Part shown: in pieces, positions 35,541-46,679 of the stretch
How positions within the stretch are numbered: the first letter of the stretch is position 1
Layout: every line of letters begins with the position of its first letter
DNA from: Mantis religiosa
Lineage: Eukaryota > Arthropoda > Insecta > Mantodea > Mantidae
Assembly (NCBI GenBank): GCA_030765055.1
Contig: CM060958.1
Span: 111,297,127 to 111,361,126 of the forward strand
DNA: 64,000 nt
Direction: 5' to 3'
Program-made: the position numbers and the translations under genes
The notes under the pieces: model-generated
Databases searched by the model: none
Seen by the model: the letters and a program-made list of their open reading frames with translations, nothing else
Told to the model about the DNA's origin: nothing

Positions 35541-36480
35541 CTATCTGACGGAGCCGGATGGCTCAGGCGGTTTCATCTGTGTCCCGCATTCGAGAGCTGC
35601 GGGTTCGCTATCCGTAGCCGGTTTACCGGACCCAGGGGTTTCTTCGAAGGGATTCCCGGGTCGTTAGGCGAATGCTGGGTAGGTTAGTTACATCACCCAA
35701 GTTTCCTGTCCCTCTATTTCATCTTTCCATTATCATTTCATATCATCTCTCATCTGGTGGTCTTTTTCAAGGTAGAAGTGTCGGCGGGAGTCTCGGCGGT
35801 GCATGGCGAGAGGATATGCTTCTGATAAACACTTCCGCCTCGATCTGTAGGCCAGCCAGGTGGGCCCTTTCTGGAACACGGTGGGTGGGATGACCAGAGA
35901 GGAACGCTGCCTCCATGGGTATTTCCAGTAGGCCAACACCTGTTGCATACGAAGCCCCTCACCCCCTGCATCACAGGGTAGATCCGCGACAACCCATTAT
36001 GAAGACTACCGAAAAACCTCGGTAGGGCGCCAGTGATCTAGTACTCCAGCAACTAGCTCTACAGGAGCTCTACGGGAGCTTTTAGGCAACCCTCTAAGGC
36101 GTCTGGGTGGCCTAGGCCTGGCCAAACGTCCCCAATATCCCATGGGTATCGGGAACAACTGCCCCATCGAATAACTCTCATTTGGGAGGGGCTCGAATGT
36201 TCAACCCGATGTAGCTCTAGTAACGTCAAAAGTACCACGAGTGCTATCGCTCGACAGTGCTCACACCACAGCGGCTGAAGGGGACGGATCCTGCCGGTCA
36301 GTTGTAGGGAACCTTCCCTCTGCACTGTCATGACTCCTTTGAACGGCCTCCCTCTGTCTCCTCTCGCCTCATCCTTCCATCCGGGGATGACCCACTTGGG
36401 ACATTGATACATAGAAGAAGACGAACTCCATGTCGAGTCCCCTCCGTAGATCACTTCAATCCAATCATCTATCTTCATCC
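35541..36480 (+). repeat. Composite GC-rich SINE region
   Basis: Opens with a tRNA-like head ('gagccggatggctcaggcgg' as A-box region, 'gcgggttcgctatccg' as B box). The body is shared with 23.35-23.69 kb, 3.6 kb and 58.4-58.9 kb. The second half (36.0-36.48 kb) looks like another unit of the same superfamily in the opposite sense. The 139-codon open frame on the minus strand lies wholly inside repeat sequence and is not called as a gene. Confidence 0.65.
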
Positions 36481-36484
36481 TTGT

Positions 36485-37230
36485 ACTTACAACGAGATGT
36501 GTAATGAGACTGGTTTTAGAAAAGCTATAGTGAGCTAGGCGTAGAATGTGCTTATTCGCGTAGCGTTCCCTACGTATTCGTCAATGAACTGAACTTATGA
36601 CTCTACTTCATGTTAAACTATAAAGGTTTGTAGAAAAGGTTTGTGTTATATATCTTCTGGTCAGTGGGAACCTTGGTATTCTGCTTGGTTACGAGTCACG
36701 TAACAAAAGCCTCAACGTAACACAATACGCAGAATAACTAGCAAGCGAATTTTACCTCCCCACCCCAATGCATTGTGTTGCGAGTTGCGTCAGTTTTGTG
36801 TTCCTTATATAAGTTATGTATACCTAGGTACATGACGAAAACAATTCCTTTCTTGTACCTAAATGTGAACATGTGTAATTAACTTGATGCTGTATTTCCG
36901 GATCTTGTAGCTGTAATTTTATCTCTGTGACGGTGCAGAAGGTATGTTTTGTTATATAACCGGTCTGATGAATGGATGCTGACGTCCGACAGCGGAAGCT
37001 TGCGTGAAAACTGAGATAAGCAGAATTACGTCACCATTCCCTACACTGTTCGGCAATACTGAAATGCAGCAGTAGAGTGCCTTAGAATGGACGGGCTGGA
37101 ATCAAATCAAAATACTTAACTCGCCGTTTGAAGTCTTTCACTCATAAAGTATGAAACGTAGAGGTCTAATTATTCCGTTAAATAATGCTACAGTGACAAC
37201 ACGGGGGAATAAAAGCGAACTCTGCAGAAT
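36485..37230. other. No gene seen
   Basis: No repeat partner or motif found. Confidence 0.4.
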
Positions 37231-37234
37231 ATAC

Positions 37235-37260
37235 TGTGACTTTGTGAGTTCGTAGAATTA
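37235..37260 (-). mobile_element. Fragment of an LTR end (A-D family)
   Basis: Inverted copy of the terminal 26 bp (TGTGACTTTGTGAGTTCGTA ...) of the A-D LTR family, cut where unrelated sequence begins at 37261. Preceded by GTAT-type target sequence. Confidence 0.6.
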
Positions 37261-37294
37261 AGAGCCACAAGTACCCTCTAAGTGATGAAAATCT

Positions 37295-38095
37295 ATTATA
37301 TGTTTCAAATGGGAAGAGTTCTCCCTGTAGTGAATCAGATGCGTTAGAGCCTTCAGCGTTGCCACCTCGTTACCCCCCACTCTTTTTATATTTCCCTCTC
37401 TCTCTCGCACACTTATTAGTCTTCTTGGCGCTAGACGTAAGGGAACGCAAAATGAATTTTCCAAAGTTTTATACTAATGCAGTTGTTTAAATCACAATTA
37501 CAACATGAATGGATATTCGTATATTGTGCACATATTTGAAGTGCATAGTTTAAAAATAATCATAGTTTATATATTACTCATTTTTCTAATCCAACGAAAA
37601 TGCCAGCGGCGCATTCATATAGCTGTGAATATCACATCCGTTAAGAGATAATTCGTCATTTTCATTGTTTTCAACGTCTGAGTATTGCAAATTTATTATG
37701 ATAGGTTCCAAAATCCCGTCACGTGCTATTTCTTTCTAAAAGTCGTCGTTTTGTAGTTTATCTGATATTTCATGCAGTTTTCCCAGTCTTGTTGTGTTCC
37801 TTTGTAATTTGTTCGTGAATAAGTCGTTCAACTTCAGTCAGTTTAAAACTATTATTTCTGTTTGCACCATAACCTGGGCCCACATTAATCAATTGGATTG
37901 TTCTGGCAGTGGTAAGGGGGGGGGGGCGGAAGGTGGATCGCGTCTCATTTCAATAAAATTGCTAGCTGATCCAGCTGATACAGTTTTACGTGCTTTTAAA
38001 TGGAAGAGCAACTGAATAATGCTGCTTTGAACCCTCTAGAATAAATAGAGATCGCGAACCATTCATAAACAAAGATATAATGTATTGTTTGTTAA
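37295..38095 (-). mobile_element. Repeat family M, copy 3
   Basis: Aligns with copies 1 and 2, including 'cttggcgcta' and the coding tail on the minus strand (KEHNKTGK, later QYSDVENNENDELSLNG). A run of G at 37915-37926 disrupts the inner part. The right end meets LTR D. Confidence 0.65.
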
Positions 38096-38102
38096 TGCAT
38101 AC

Positions 38103-38575
38103 TGTCGCGGCGAAAAGCACAGAAGGTTTGGTGCAGAGAGATAAGCGCTGCTTGTGTACACAAAGAGCCTGTAGATAAAGATAACAGTTGGATAGTATAT
38201 CACTGAGATAAAAGGCATGCCAAAACAGATAGTATTACAACATTCTGGTAGGATCTTCATTGATGGAGAGCGTTCAGTTTCTTGATTGTTCAGGAACAGT
38301 TTGGAATTATCAGTGGAGGTATTTAAAGAAGCGACGGCTCACCAAGCGCAGTCGTTAACAGAGCAGTAGAAGTAAATAGCTGTTAGGACAGACGTAACAG
38401 GAGTGTTGTAAGCAGATGTAATAAGAACGTTGTTTGTTGCTGTCATCTACCATGGTACACTGATTTTGTATCTAACGTAGTTCTGCTGTAATCTGAAAGT
38501 GTATTTCAACGAAAATAAAGTAAATTTGGAATATCTGCAACTCGGATTTTTAATTCTACGAACCCACAAAGTCAC
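38103..38575 (+). mobile_element. LTR D
   Basis: Starts TGTCGCGG after ATAC, ends AAAGTCAC, AATAAAG at 38513-38519, and about 85% alike to LTR C by eye. The right flank is not ATAC; it jumps straight into transposase sequence. The original insertion has therefore been rearranged. Confidence 0.75.
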
Positions 38576-39035
38576 TAAGTATCCTCACCAATGTTACTTA
38601 TTTCGGTTGAATGGATTCCTTGAGAACATCAATTGTCCATGGCCTATTCTTGTACACTCTATTTTTAGATACCCCCGCAAGAAGAAAATCCAGTGAGGTT
38701 AAGTCAAGGGATCTGGGGGAGCCACAGATCTTTTAAGATTATTCGATTATTTAAGAAACTGGTTATAAGTTTCACGATGTCATTAGATATATGGCACGTT
38801 GCTCCATCTTGCTGGAAATAAGCTTCGCTCAATTCGATATCGTCTCCGTAAAACTTCGGAGAATATGGTGAGACGAGTACAAACATGTATAGATGCTGGT
38901 GGAGGACACTTCCAACATTTTCTCTGAGATGTAAATAGTATAATGTAATCTCGTAATTGTGTATTATATTCTCCCAAAGTTGCACCTCTGTCCTATTATT
39001 GGTACAAAAGTTATGGCCTATTGAAATGGTTCAGG
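38576..39035 (-). mobile_element. Fold-back transposase derivative, copy 2 (one arm lost)
   Basis: Colinear with 13747-14200. The minus strand reads YFQQDGATCHIS and degraded downstream motifs, and the plus strand at 38860-38935 reads the inverted C-terminal CIDAGGGHFQHFL. The left arm present in copy 1 is replaced by LTR D. The inner inverted junction is the same as in copy 1. Confidence 0.75.
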
Positions 39036-39039
39036 TTTA

Positions 39040-39415
39040 CATGGATCGCACTATATTAAAATATTCCATTAATCCGAGGCTACGAATTTGAGATGGGAAT
39101 TTTCATGCGCCGTGTGTGACATTAAAATTTAAATCGATATAGATTCATTATATTTTCTATATATTAAAATCTAATTATTTAAATCCATCTAAACTATGTA
39201 GATAAACTCAAATTTAAAAAAAAAATCATTACAAGGTTCGATGCATAAAAGAAATTCATCAAGCGACTTAGAAAAATTACAACAGGAAAGCATCTTCCAT
39301 ATGGCTTCCTATCGTAGAATCTCATAGTTCTCTTTCAGTGTTACGGATGTTGTGCTGATGTTTTGATGCTCAGACTATACTGTACTATGTAACAACTTAG
39401 GCTTTTCTAGCCGCC
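39040..39415. other. No gene seen
   Basis: AT-rich spacer. Confidence 0.4.
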
Positions 39416-39418
39416 GTC

Positions 39419-39578
39419 AATCCAATAAGATTGAGAGGTTTCCTAGCTAGGTTTCACTACAGTTTGCCGTGAGTTCTCTGACGATGCCCAACGCATGGAC
39501 GGGCGAAACGTCAGGAACTTCAGTTTTTCCTACTAGACCACGGCCAGTTAGCCAGGAAACCTCTACATCTTATTGGAT
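39419..39578 (+). repeat. Fold-back element with hammerhead-like core
   Basis: Arms 'ccaataagattgagaggttt' (from 39422) and 'aaacctctacatcttattgg' (to 39576) pair with one short bulge and extend into CCTAGC/GCCAGG. The hammerhead-like core lies between them, so the arms would lengthen its closing helix I. The right arm ends where the mariner TIR begins. Confidence 0.75.
39471..39519 (+). ncRNA. Hammerhead-like ribozyme motif
   Basis: CTGACGA (39478-39484), T, stem II GCCC (39486-39489) with GGGC (39501-39504), GAAA (39505-39508), then CGTC (39509-39512) with predicted cleavage after the C. Flanks GTTCT and AGGAAC pair as helix I with one wobble and one bulge. Helix III is only two base pairs with no loop, which in known Penelope-associated hammerheads calls for a dimer. 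Confidence 0.55.
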
Positions 39579-39579
39579 A

Positions 39580-40842
39580 TACATGGGTCTATCGTAAAGT
39601 TTTATCACCTGGTAGTTTTTATGCTAGAGTGGTTGAAATTTTGCAGTGTCATCACTGATCCCTCGGAACATAATGTTTGTAGTTTCAGCAATTTAAGTCC
39701 CTTTGTTTTTTACAGTGAGTGCCAGAAGTGACTGAGGTGTAAGATGGAGAAAACTGAGTCCCGTAGTGTGATCAAGTCACTGTGTTTGAAGGGCCAAACT
39801 GCCCGGGAAATCCATGATGAGATGACGGCTGTTTATGGAAATGATTGCCCATCTTATGACACTAATGTGAGGTGGAAAAGGAATTTTCAAACTGGTCACA
39901 TGTCCCTGACAGACGAGCCAAGAGCTGGTAGACCGTCAATGACAGACGATGCTTTCACAGTGAAGAAAGTGAAGTGTTTAATACTGGAAGGCAGACGAGC
40001 GATCATCCAAATGATCATGAATGAGACACCTGTTAGTTATGGTAGTGTGTGGAAAATTAATGACGAACTGCATGGTGGCTTACAGGTTTGCTAACACCTT
40101 TCCAAAAGCAAACATGACGTGACCTTTCAAGACACATGTTGGTGCTGTTGGAACAGGATCAAGATAATATATTGATCGTCTGGTAACCATGAATGAATCC
40201 TGGATCCCTCAGTATGATCCAAAACCATGAGCATGAATGGAAACATGCCGATTCAACCCTCCTAAAAAGAAAAAGGTGCAAACGTCAGTGGATAAGGTCG
40301 TGCTTTCAGTTTTCTGGGACTGTCATGGAGTCATCCTTACAGATTATATTGCCAAGGGTCAAACCACCACTGACAGATGCTACTGCAATCTTCTGGACAA
40401 TTTACGAGTAGCTCTGATTAAGAAACGACGCGGTATGCTCTCCAAAGTTATTCGTGTTCTGGCTGACAATGCACCAGCTCATTTATCTCAAGTTGCAGTT
40501 GATAAAACAAGGGAGTGTGGCTTTGACACCTTACAGCATCCACCTTATTCACCCGATCTCGCCCCAAGTGACTTTTTCTTGTTCCCAGAAATTAAGAATC
40601 CGTTGCGTGGTCGCCGATTTGACAACACAAATGGCGTCATTAATGAAGTGAAAGAGTGGTTTAAAGAAAATTCTGCAGACTTCTACAATCAAGGTATTTG
40701 GAAGGTCAAGAAACGCTGGGAAGGATGCGTAAATCCGGATGGTGACTACGTAGAGGATAACTAATAAGCACATATCAACAGAAAGTCTCTATAGTATTTT
40801 TAAAGGGTGATAATTAAAACTTTAAAACCTCTAGTATTGTAC
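39580..40842 (+). mobile_element. mariner (DD34D), second element
   Basis: About 1.26 kb with a transposase on the plus strand. Ends share the inner TIR 'taaagttttatcacc' on the left and, read from the right, 'ttaaagttttaattatcacc'. TA at both outer borders. Exact outer bases are less certain than for the 14.8-kb mariner. Confidence 0.8.
39744..40764 (+). pseudogene. mariner transposase, disabled, first catalytic Asp changed to Asn
   Basis: N-terminal frame 39744-40094 starts MEKTESRSVIKSLCLKGQTA, the HTH region of mariner proteins. Frameshifts in 40094-40237 break the linker. The C-terminal frame 40237-40764 is open for 175 codons with SVFWDCHGVILTDYIAKGQT, D2 in ADNAPAH (codon 40465-40467), D3 in SPDLAPSDFF (40570-40572; 34 residues between them) and the ending RWEGCVNPDGDYVE. 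The block that should read MDESW reads MNESW (codon 40192-40194), so even a repaired frame would lack the first metal-binding residue. Total span fits the usual 340-350 residues. Confidence 0.92.
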
Positions 40843-40844
40843 TA

Positions 40845-41985
40845 TATTCCCGCCTTCTCTGATCTCTCTAAACCGAGCAACCTCCCATTACAACTGCACT
40901 CATTCGTTACACAGGTCATATATCCCGTAATCTCATTACAAAACTTAATATTCAGTACCGTGTACATGTTTGCAAAGCTCACTCACGATATAGAAACAGT
41001 GAGGATAAGTTAAAGGCTAGCTCTACTCGGTTACTGGTTCTTGATTTAATTAACAGCCCGTGGTATGAGTCGATGAACTTTTCCGACGATAGGGGCGCTT
41101 GGTTTGGACGCAGCAGACTGGAACAAAACAGATGAGAGGTACTAATAGCACAGAGCTTTGTTGGTCGCTATTCCCAATGGAATAACGCTAGCCAAGCAGA
41201 ACTTGAAAAATTTAAGTACAATTACAGTTAGCGGATGAAATTCTCTTTGTGCCTTGTCCTGTAGCTATAATCAAATCTACTGATGAATAATTTGCACGGA
41301 TATAACCGTAATGTAATTACAGTAATTAACATCACTTTCTCTAAACAGAGTTCAGGACGAAAGACCTAAAGCAATTGGCTACTGCATAGATTTTGTCGGT
41401 GCTATACGACGAAGAAAAGGAACACCTTTGGTATTCTTTTTCCCCATTTAGACCAAAGGGCTATTGATTGTATTCGTCTTGTAAATGTGCAAATAAAATT
41501 GGATATGTAGGGATTTTGCTCATTTTAGGGACGCTATTAAGTTATTTTTTGTAAAGAACTTGCGTGTCGCTTGCTTTCTGGAGATGTAATAATTAAAGCC
41601 TAAAGGTATGTGCTCGCATGCAATACAACTTAGCTGGACGCAGAGTATAAGAGACGTCAGATCTACTGCACAGCCATCAAATGTGCAAACAACTGTCACT
41701 GGAAGCAACGTAATGTACTACTCTGCAAACAACTGAAGCATTGCATTCGAAGCATATGTAGATGCAAGGTCAAGGTACAGCATAACGCAACTGTTCTGTT
41801 TCTTCTCGATCTTCCTGTCATGGTCAGGCTGTACAGATGTATTTTTATATCTTGACAGATGGAGAGCGATGCGCAGTGGTCTTTGGACGAGTCCCTTCAG
41901 AACTGTTGCAACTGGTGGGGAGGGCAGGTCATTTGCGTTTCAGTTGCGAACAAGTAAACAAGTGCAGAGCCACTTGGTAATACTA
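40845..41985. other. No gene seen
   Basis: No motif-bearing frames and no repeat partner in the window. Confidence 0.4.
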
Positions 41986-41989
41986 TAGT

Positions 41990-42790
41990 TTGTTTCAAAA
42001 TGTGGATGTCTCCTAGTTCCAAGAGAGCATTTAGAAATGATGCCTCCTAGCAGTACATTAGTAAATAAAATAATACACTTAAAAACACGAGAAGTAATAA
42101 CCAATGTCTATAAATTTGTAAAAAAAGGAACAATGGTCTGTGTCTGCTACAAAAATCTGGGAAAGGGCATCTGAAGCAACAGTTGTGTCTGAAAGCAGTT
42201 TAGGTGAATTATTAAGGAAAGGAAAACCATTGGTGATAGTCCAGCAACGTCCTTCTCTATGCCAAGTAAACAAACATTAGGAATATGCACAAAATCTAAT
42301 TTGGATGTTTTAACTCAGAAATAGTTAAGCGAACTCGAATAATTTTTAAAACACAGAAAACAAAGACCAACTCAGAAAAAAGTGCTTATGGAGCTTCAAA
42401 ATTCTATTGACTTCCAAGGCAGTGTCTGAACATTAAGAAGAATTCTTTTGAAGCTAGGACTTATATGAAAAAAATTAAGCGTAACAGACAAACTTTAATC
42501 GAATATCGTACCATAAACGCAAAAAGGCTGAAGTATTTACGAAATATTAAGAGATATCGCAGTGAAGTTCATATATTTTGTATGGATGAAAATTATATCA
42601 ATTGATAACATACTAGACCATAGCCTGGAGTGAAATTCGCTACAGGTACTCTGTAGCGATGTTGGAAGGCCGACAGTTAGTTATCATGCCTGCTGGGGGA
42701 GAACAGGGTTTTGTTCCAAACACCTATGTACTATTAAAGATCCAACAAAAGCGTGGAGATTACTACCAGAGTAAGAATCATAATTAGTTT
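41990..42790 (+). pseudogene. Tc1/IS630-like DDE transposase remnant
   Basis: Signatures in order on the plus strand: SREVITNVYKFVKKE at about 42087 (HTH start), SESSLGELLRKG, then LLKLGLIWKKIKRNRQTL around 42450, KRLKYLRNIKRYRSE, and the first catalytic block as CMDENYI near 42583. RLVIMP-type strand residues appear as GRQLVIMPAGGEQGFVPN around 42670-42715. The second and third catalytic blocks are not seen. Multiple stops and shifts. Family placement is good; no TIRs were found. Confidence 0.75.
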
Positions 42791-42794
42791 ATAG

Positions 42795-43855
42795 GAGCTG
42801 CAATACTGGCTTCGAGAGTGAGATTTGTTTTTAGACAGCTTGTGCAGCATACTCCTCTCTCGTAATCTTACGCGTGTGACGCATTGTGACGATAGGTGCA
42901 CTATCCCCACCACAGTTGCTACTCATCCCTACCGCGCATGATTTCTGTCAAGATAAAATAATACATATGTACCTACCTGCAGTTGTATATGCGCGAGCGA
43001 TAACAGTACAGTCCATGTGCAGTACACGTATGGAAAAACGCCTCCAGCTTTTAGTAATAATAAAATATGAAAAAGTTAGCCTAACAATTCTTAAAGCAGT
43101 ATCAATGAAATTGCTATTGATTTGTTCAACAAAATTGTATGATAAATGAACTGAAGAACAACTTTGTTTTACCTATTTTTATTAAGTGATTTTTAAAATA
43201 CACTATACTATATTTAAATAAAAATTATTGTTAAGACACTTCAAGAAGCGAATGAACAATAACCTTTCAGGAATCATTTGGGATGTTGAGATCCTCATTA
43301 ATACGAGATGTTTATGTTGAATCTTTGGACGATTCTGAACTACAACACCAATTTTGGGTTTATCCTTTTCGTTTCTGGGTTGTACTGTTCACACCGTCAC
43401 TTACATGTACACAAAGGCACAAGATCAAACTTTCTTTTTCTCTCTAACTCTTATGTTTTACATTTACCTGACTTTCTCTACAGCTCTTCTAAAAAATGAT
43501 TTTTAAATAAAAGCTGTTTATACGCCTACCTAATGTTAATAAAAGTAACTTGTTTTCATAAATGATTTCATTATATATTTCGTAGCAGCTACAATGATAA
43601 CTAAATGAATCTGCAGCGATATATAGCTTTGTATGCTGCCTTTGAAATTCTTGTCTTTCTGCGATCAAGAAAAATAACTGAATGTCTGCTTGTAAATTCA
43701 GAAGCTATAAAGTACCTCAAAATGCAAGAGAAATAGCTAGGAAATGGTTAAAGATATGTTTTTCATAATATGTTAGTTTTAGTAAGATCAATAGTAAGTT
43801 ATTGTTCATCTGCTTTGGCTAATCTGTTTTATAAAATTGCATTCATTCATTCCGA
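42795..43855. other. No gene seen
   Basis: AT-rich spacer with short open frames only. Confidence 0.4.
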
Positions 43856-44008
43856 TTGAGGATTTGTATTTATTCCTACAAAAAGTAAGACGCGCATTTT
43901 ATTTAACGATAAAATCAACAAACTTAATAAATGGGAATTAATTGTTCTTTCAAGCTAGCCATGTGGAGCACTCACTATGAAAGGCTAGGGTCAGGCTGAA
44001 AAATTCAA

Positions 44009-44082
44009 TACCATAGCCGGGATTTCAACCACGGATCTTCTGGTCTCCGTCCAGCCGCTCTAAAACATTGAGCTACTATGGC
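44009..44082 (-). repeat. tRNA-like SINE head
   Basis: The minus strand folds as a tRNA: acceptor GCCATAG with CTATGGT, D stem GCTC/GAGC, a 4-bp anticodon stem, and a B box GGTTGAAATCC. Position 33 is C instead of U and the T stem is mismatched, so it is not a functional tRNA. Sequence continuing to about 43.9 kb on the minus strand may be the SINE body. Confidence 0.6.
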
Positions 44083-44122
44083 AAACATGGTTTAGAGCGG
44101 CTGGACGGAGACCAGAAGATCC
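44033..44122. repeat. Perfect 32-bp palindrome of a tRNA half
   Basis: 44033-44064 and 44091-44122 are exact reverse complements with a 26-base loop. The left arm is the D-stem-to-variable-loop half of the tRNA-like sequence, so the right arm is an inverted duplicate of it. Confidence 0.95.
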
Positions 44123-45093
44123 CTTTCAAACTTAAAAAATAGAATTAAACTACAATATTTCCTTGTGAAGTGCAGTGTAGGAGGAATTTCTAGAAAACCT
44201 TCTGGTCAACTTCGTCCCTGGTGTATGCTCAACTTAAATACCGATTTTGGGATGAATTGTACAATTATACCGCTCGCAAAAGTTAAAGGCATATGAACGC
44301 TGGCCAATGCACAAGCGGAGCGCTGTTGCCAAGCGTAGTACGTGCACCTGCAGAGGCTCCGTGTACATAAGAGCAGTTTTACCCGCCAACAAAGGTTCTA
44401 CCTATTCTTCCCGGAATTAAACAAAATATTAAATATTCCTAAAACATTAAGATCTTACCTTGACACACGTCATAGCAGTGGAACAGCAAGCACGGTTTCC
44501 AATCCAGTAACTCGCTTTCCGACTTCATGGATCTTTCCCGGAGATTGAAACACAGGTACGCTCCCTTTTTCTAAGGATGAAGCTACTTCCCTACAAATCG
44601 TGACACTGTGTACAATATCTACCCCACAAGGTTGCAGAGTTAATTGCTGGGATTTTGAAAATTTTACAGTTGTCCTATATCCTGGATTGGAGAGATGTTG
44701 TAAAAACTGTTCACATTACGTATTATTTTTCTTCCCTGAGAGTGTATTACTTCACTTTTATTGATCGCAAAATCACTTGTCGCGTCTTCGAGAAGCATAT
44801 TCACGCACTCGACTCACAAACACTGAAAGAAATATATGTGTATGATAATAATTTGACGTAATATTAACAATATATCAGCTCGAGTTCAACACACGACTTA
44901 ACGATGCCGTTCACTTTAACAAAATAACACACCACTACTCTGAAAAAGAACTGAAAATTAACTCTATTTCAAACTGCATGACTTCTGTTTTAATAGTAGG
45001 TGCATTATTTATTTATGATTGAGATAAACGTTATGAGGAAAGAATTGTGTTGTTTTTCAGGCTTATCTTGTTGAATGGATGGATGTTGGTTGT

Positions 45094-45385
45094 AACCATA
45101 ACCATGTGAAGAAAAAAAGTGCATCGCTTCCGTTATAAGTGTCGTAGAGACGGGAATTTTGTACAGTCATGATCAGAAAGTAAAATTCTTTTTGTTATAA
45201 GATTAGCATCTGTAATTTTCACATATTTATCCGTAACATTTAACCATAACCGTGTGAAAGATAAAATGTGCATCGCTCGTGTTCTAAGTATAGTAGAGAC
45301 AGGATTTTAGTACGGTCATGATCAGAAAATAAATTTCTTTCTTACTATAAGATTGGTATCTATAATTTTTTAAACATTTATATAA
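45094..45385 (+). repeat. Tandem duplication inside element H, period about 148 bp
   Basis: 'aaccataaccatgtgaa' at 45094 and 'aaccataaccgtgtgaa' at 45242 begin two colinear units. The second is cut by the Harbinger insertion. Confidence 0.85.
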
Positions 45386-46522
45386 TGCCCGATTTCAACA
45401 ACAGATGTTAAGATTTAACATGAGTTTAGCAATAGTTAAAACAAAAATTGCATTTCACCAACAAATGTTAGCGTAACACTCGTGTTAAATCTCTTTTAAA
45501 CTAACACTCCAAATTTCTGATGTTAAGTGCTTAACAATTGTAAATAGTCAAGATGGCGAGCATGAACTTAGCTGTTGAGGTCGATTTGCTATATTTAAAT
45601 CCGTCTAAATTGCATTTGCAATAGAGTACGGCCTAAGAGGAGAAATCATTTTGAGGAGCTATTAGCAGAACATTTTTACGGAGGTATACACTGTCGAAAC
45701 AAGTTACTATGAAGGTTACTGCGAAAGTACAAGAGAGATTAGAACTTGCATCGAAAGGAATATGGCGATTTCGCCTTTACTTCAAGTATTAATAACCTTG
45801 CAATTTTATAATTCACTGAATTATGTGGATAATACATTGTCCGCCTCCCGTCTTGAAACGTTCAAGTAACTTGCCCTTCTTCGCTCCTCGTTTTAAATTT
45901 ACGTAATACTGACTTAGAACGTGCATCGAAAGGAATATGCCGATCTCGCCTTTGCTTCAAGTATTAATAACCTTGCAATTTTATAATTCACTGAATTATG
46001 TGGATAATACATTGTCCGCCTCCCGTCTTGAAACGTTCAAGTAACTTGCCCTTCTTAGCACCTCGTTTTAAATTTACGTCATACGTTTCGTGTTTCTAGT
46101 AATGACACATGCATTTGAATTAAGTTTGTTTCCAATTTTTTCCCACGTGACATCTTTCTCTTTTACATTCACCGCATCCGTCCTATTTTCCACGATATCG
46201 TTATACTTCGTCACCAATTCAATTAAAAATCCTTTCTCCATTTACGAGAAATTTGTTTCACGGCTTTTGTTTATGATTTTGTTTATACGCCATTTTTAGC
46301 TGTGTGCAGACTGCGGTGCAGACGAAAATGAAAACAAAAGCGCATCGCAGTCATCCACAGCCTTCTATAGATGTAATATTTACAAGTTTCTTGGCGTTAG
46401 CACGTGTTTGTTAACATTTTCAGAAAACAGTTTGGTGAAATGCAAGAAATTGTTAGCGCTGTTACAATTGTTACGTTACCTTTGCTAACGTCGATTTTAA
46501 CATCTGTTGGTGAAATCGGGCA
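45386..46522 (-). mobile_element. PIF/Harbinger-type element G, copy 2
   Basis: Termini TGCCCGATTTCAACAACAGA and, inverted, TGCCCGATTTCACCAACAGA, with TAA on both sides (45383-45385, 46523-46525), the target choice of PIF/Harbinger elements. Opposite orientation to copy 1. Contains the same about 175-bp internal duplication (45741 and 45916). The Myb-like region at 46.1-46.3 kb (minus) is more damaged than in copy 1. Confidence 0.88.
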
Positions 46523-46679
46523 TAAGCGTAATTAATATAACGTTCTGAGTTCAGGAGCGGGAGATACATGTACCACATTCGGCAGCGCTGTTAGGCGGCG
46601 CAAGCTTTGAGATTGGCTGGAGTCTGCAGTACTGCCCGCCTCCATATGCCTTTAACTTTTGGGAATATTATTGTTAATT

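Larger units (their letters stand above)
44262..46677. mobile_element. TIR element H, carrying a nested Harbinger copy
   Basis: CAAAAGTTAAAGGCATATG at 44277-44295 and its exact inverse at 46643-46661, with further paired sequence inward (ccaatg..gcgctgttgcc). Without the nested element it is about 1.28 kb. No transposase recognised inside. A 68-codon open frame at 44655-44861 has no motif. Class unknown. Confidence 0.75.

Noticed and set aside
36059..36478. 139-codon open frame on the minus strand
   Set aside because: Lies entirely in a GC-rich SINE-like repeat with related, differently framed copies at 23.4 and 58.4 kb; length is explained by GC content.
44009..44082. Functional tRNA gene on the minus strand
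   Set aside because: No U33, mismatched T stem, SINE-like continuation.
46083..46110. A 'tacgtttcg' match to the reverse hammerhead GAAACGTA block
   Set aside because: No CTGANGA core or stem II at the required distance; it is part of Harbinger copy 2.
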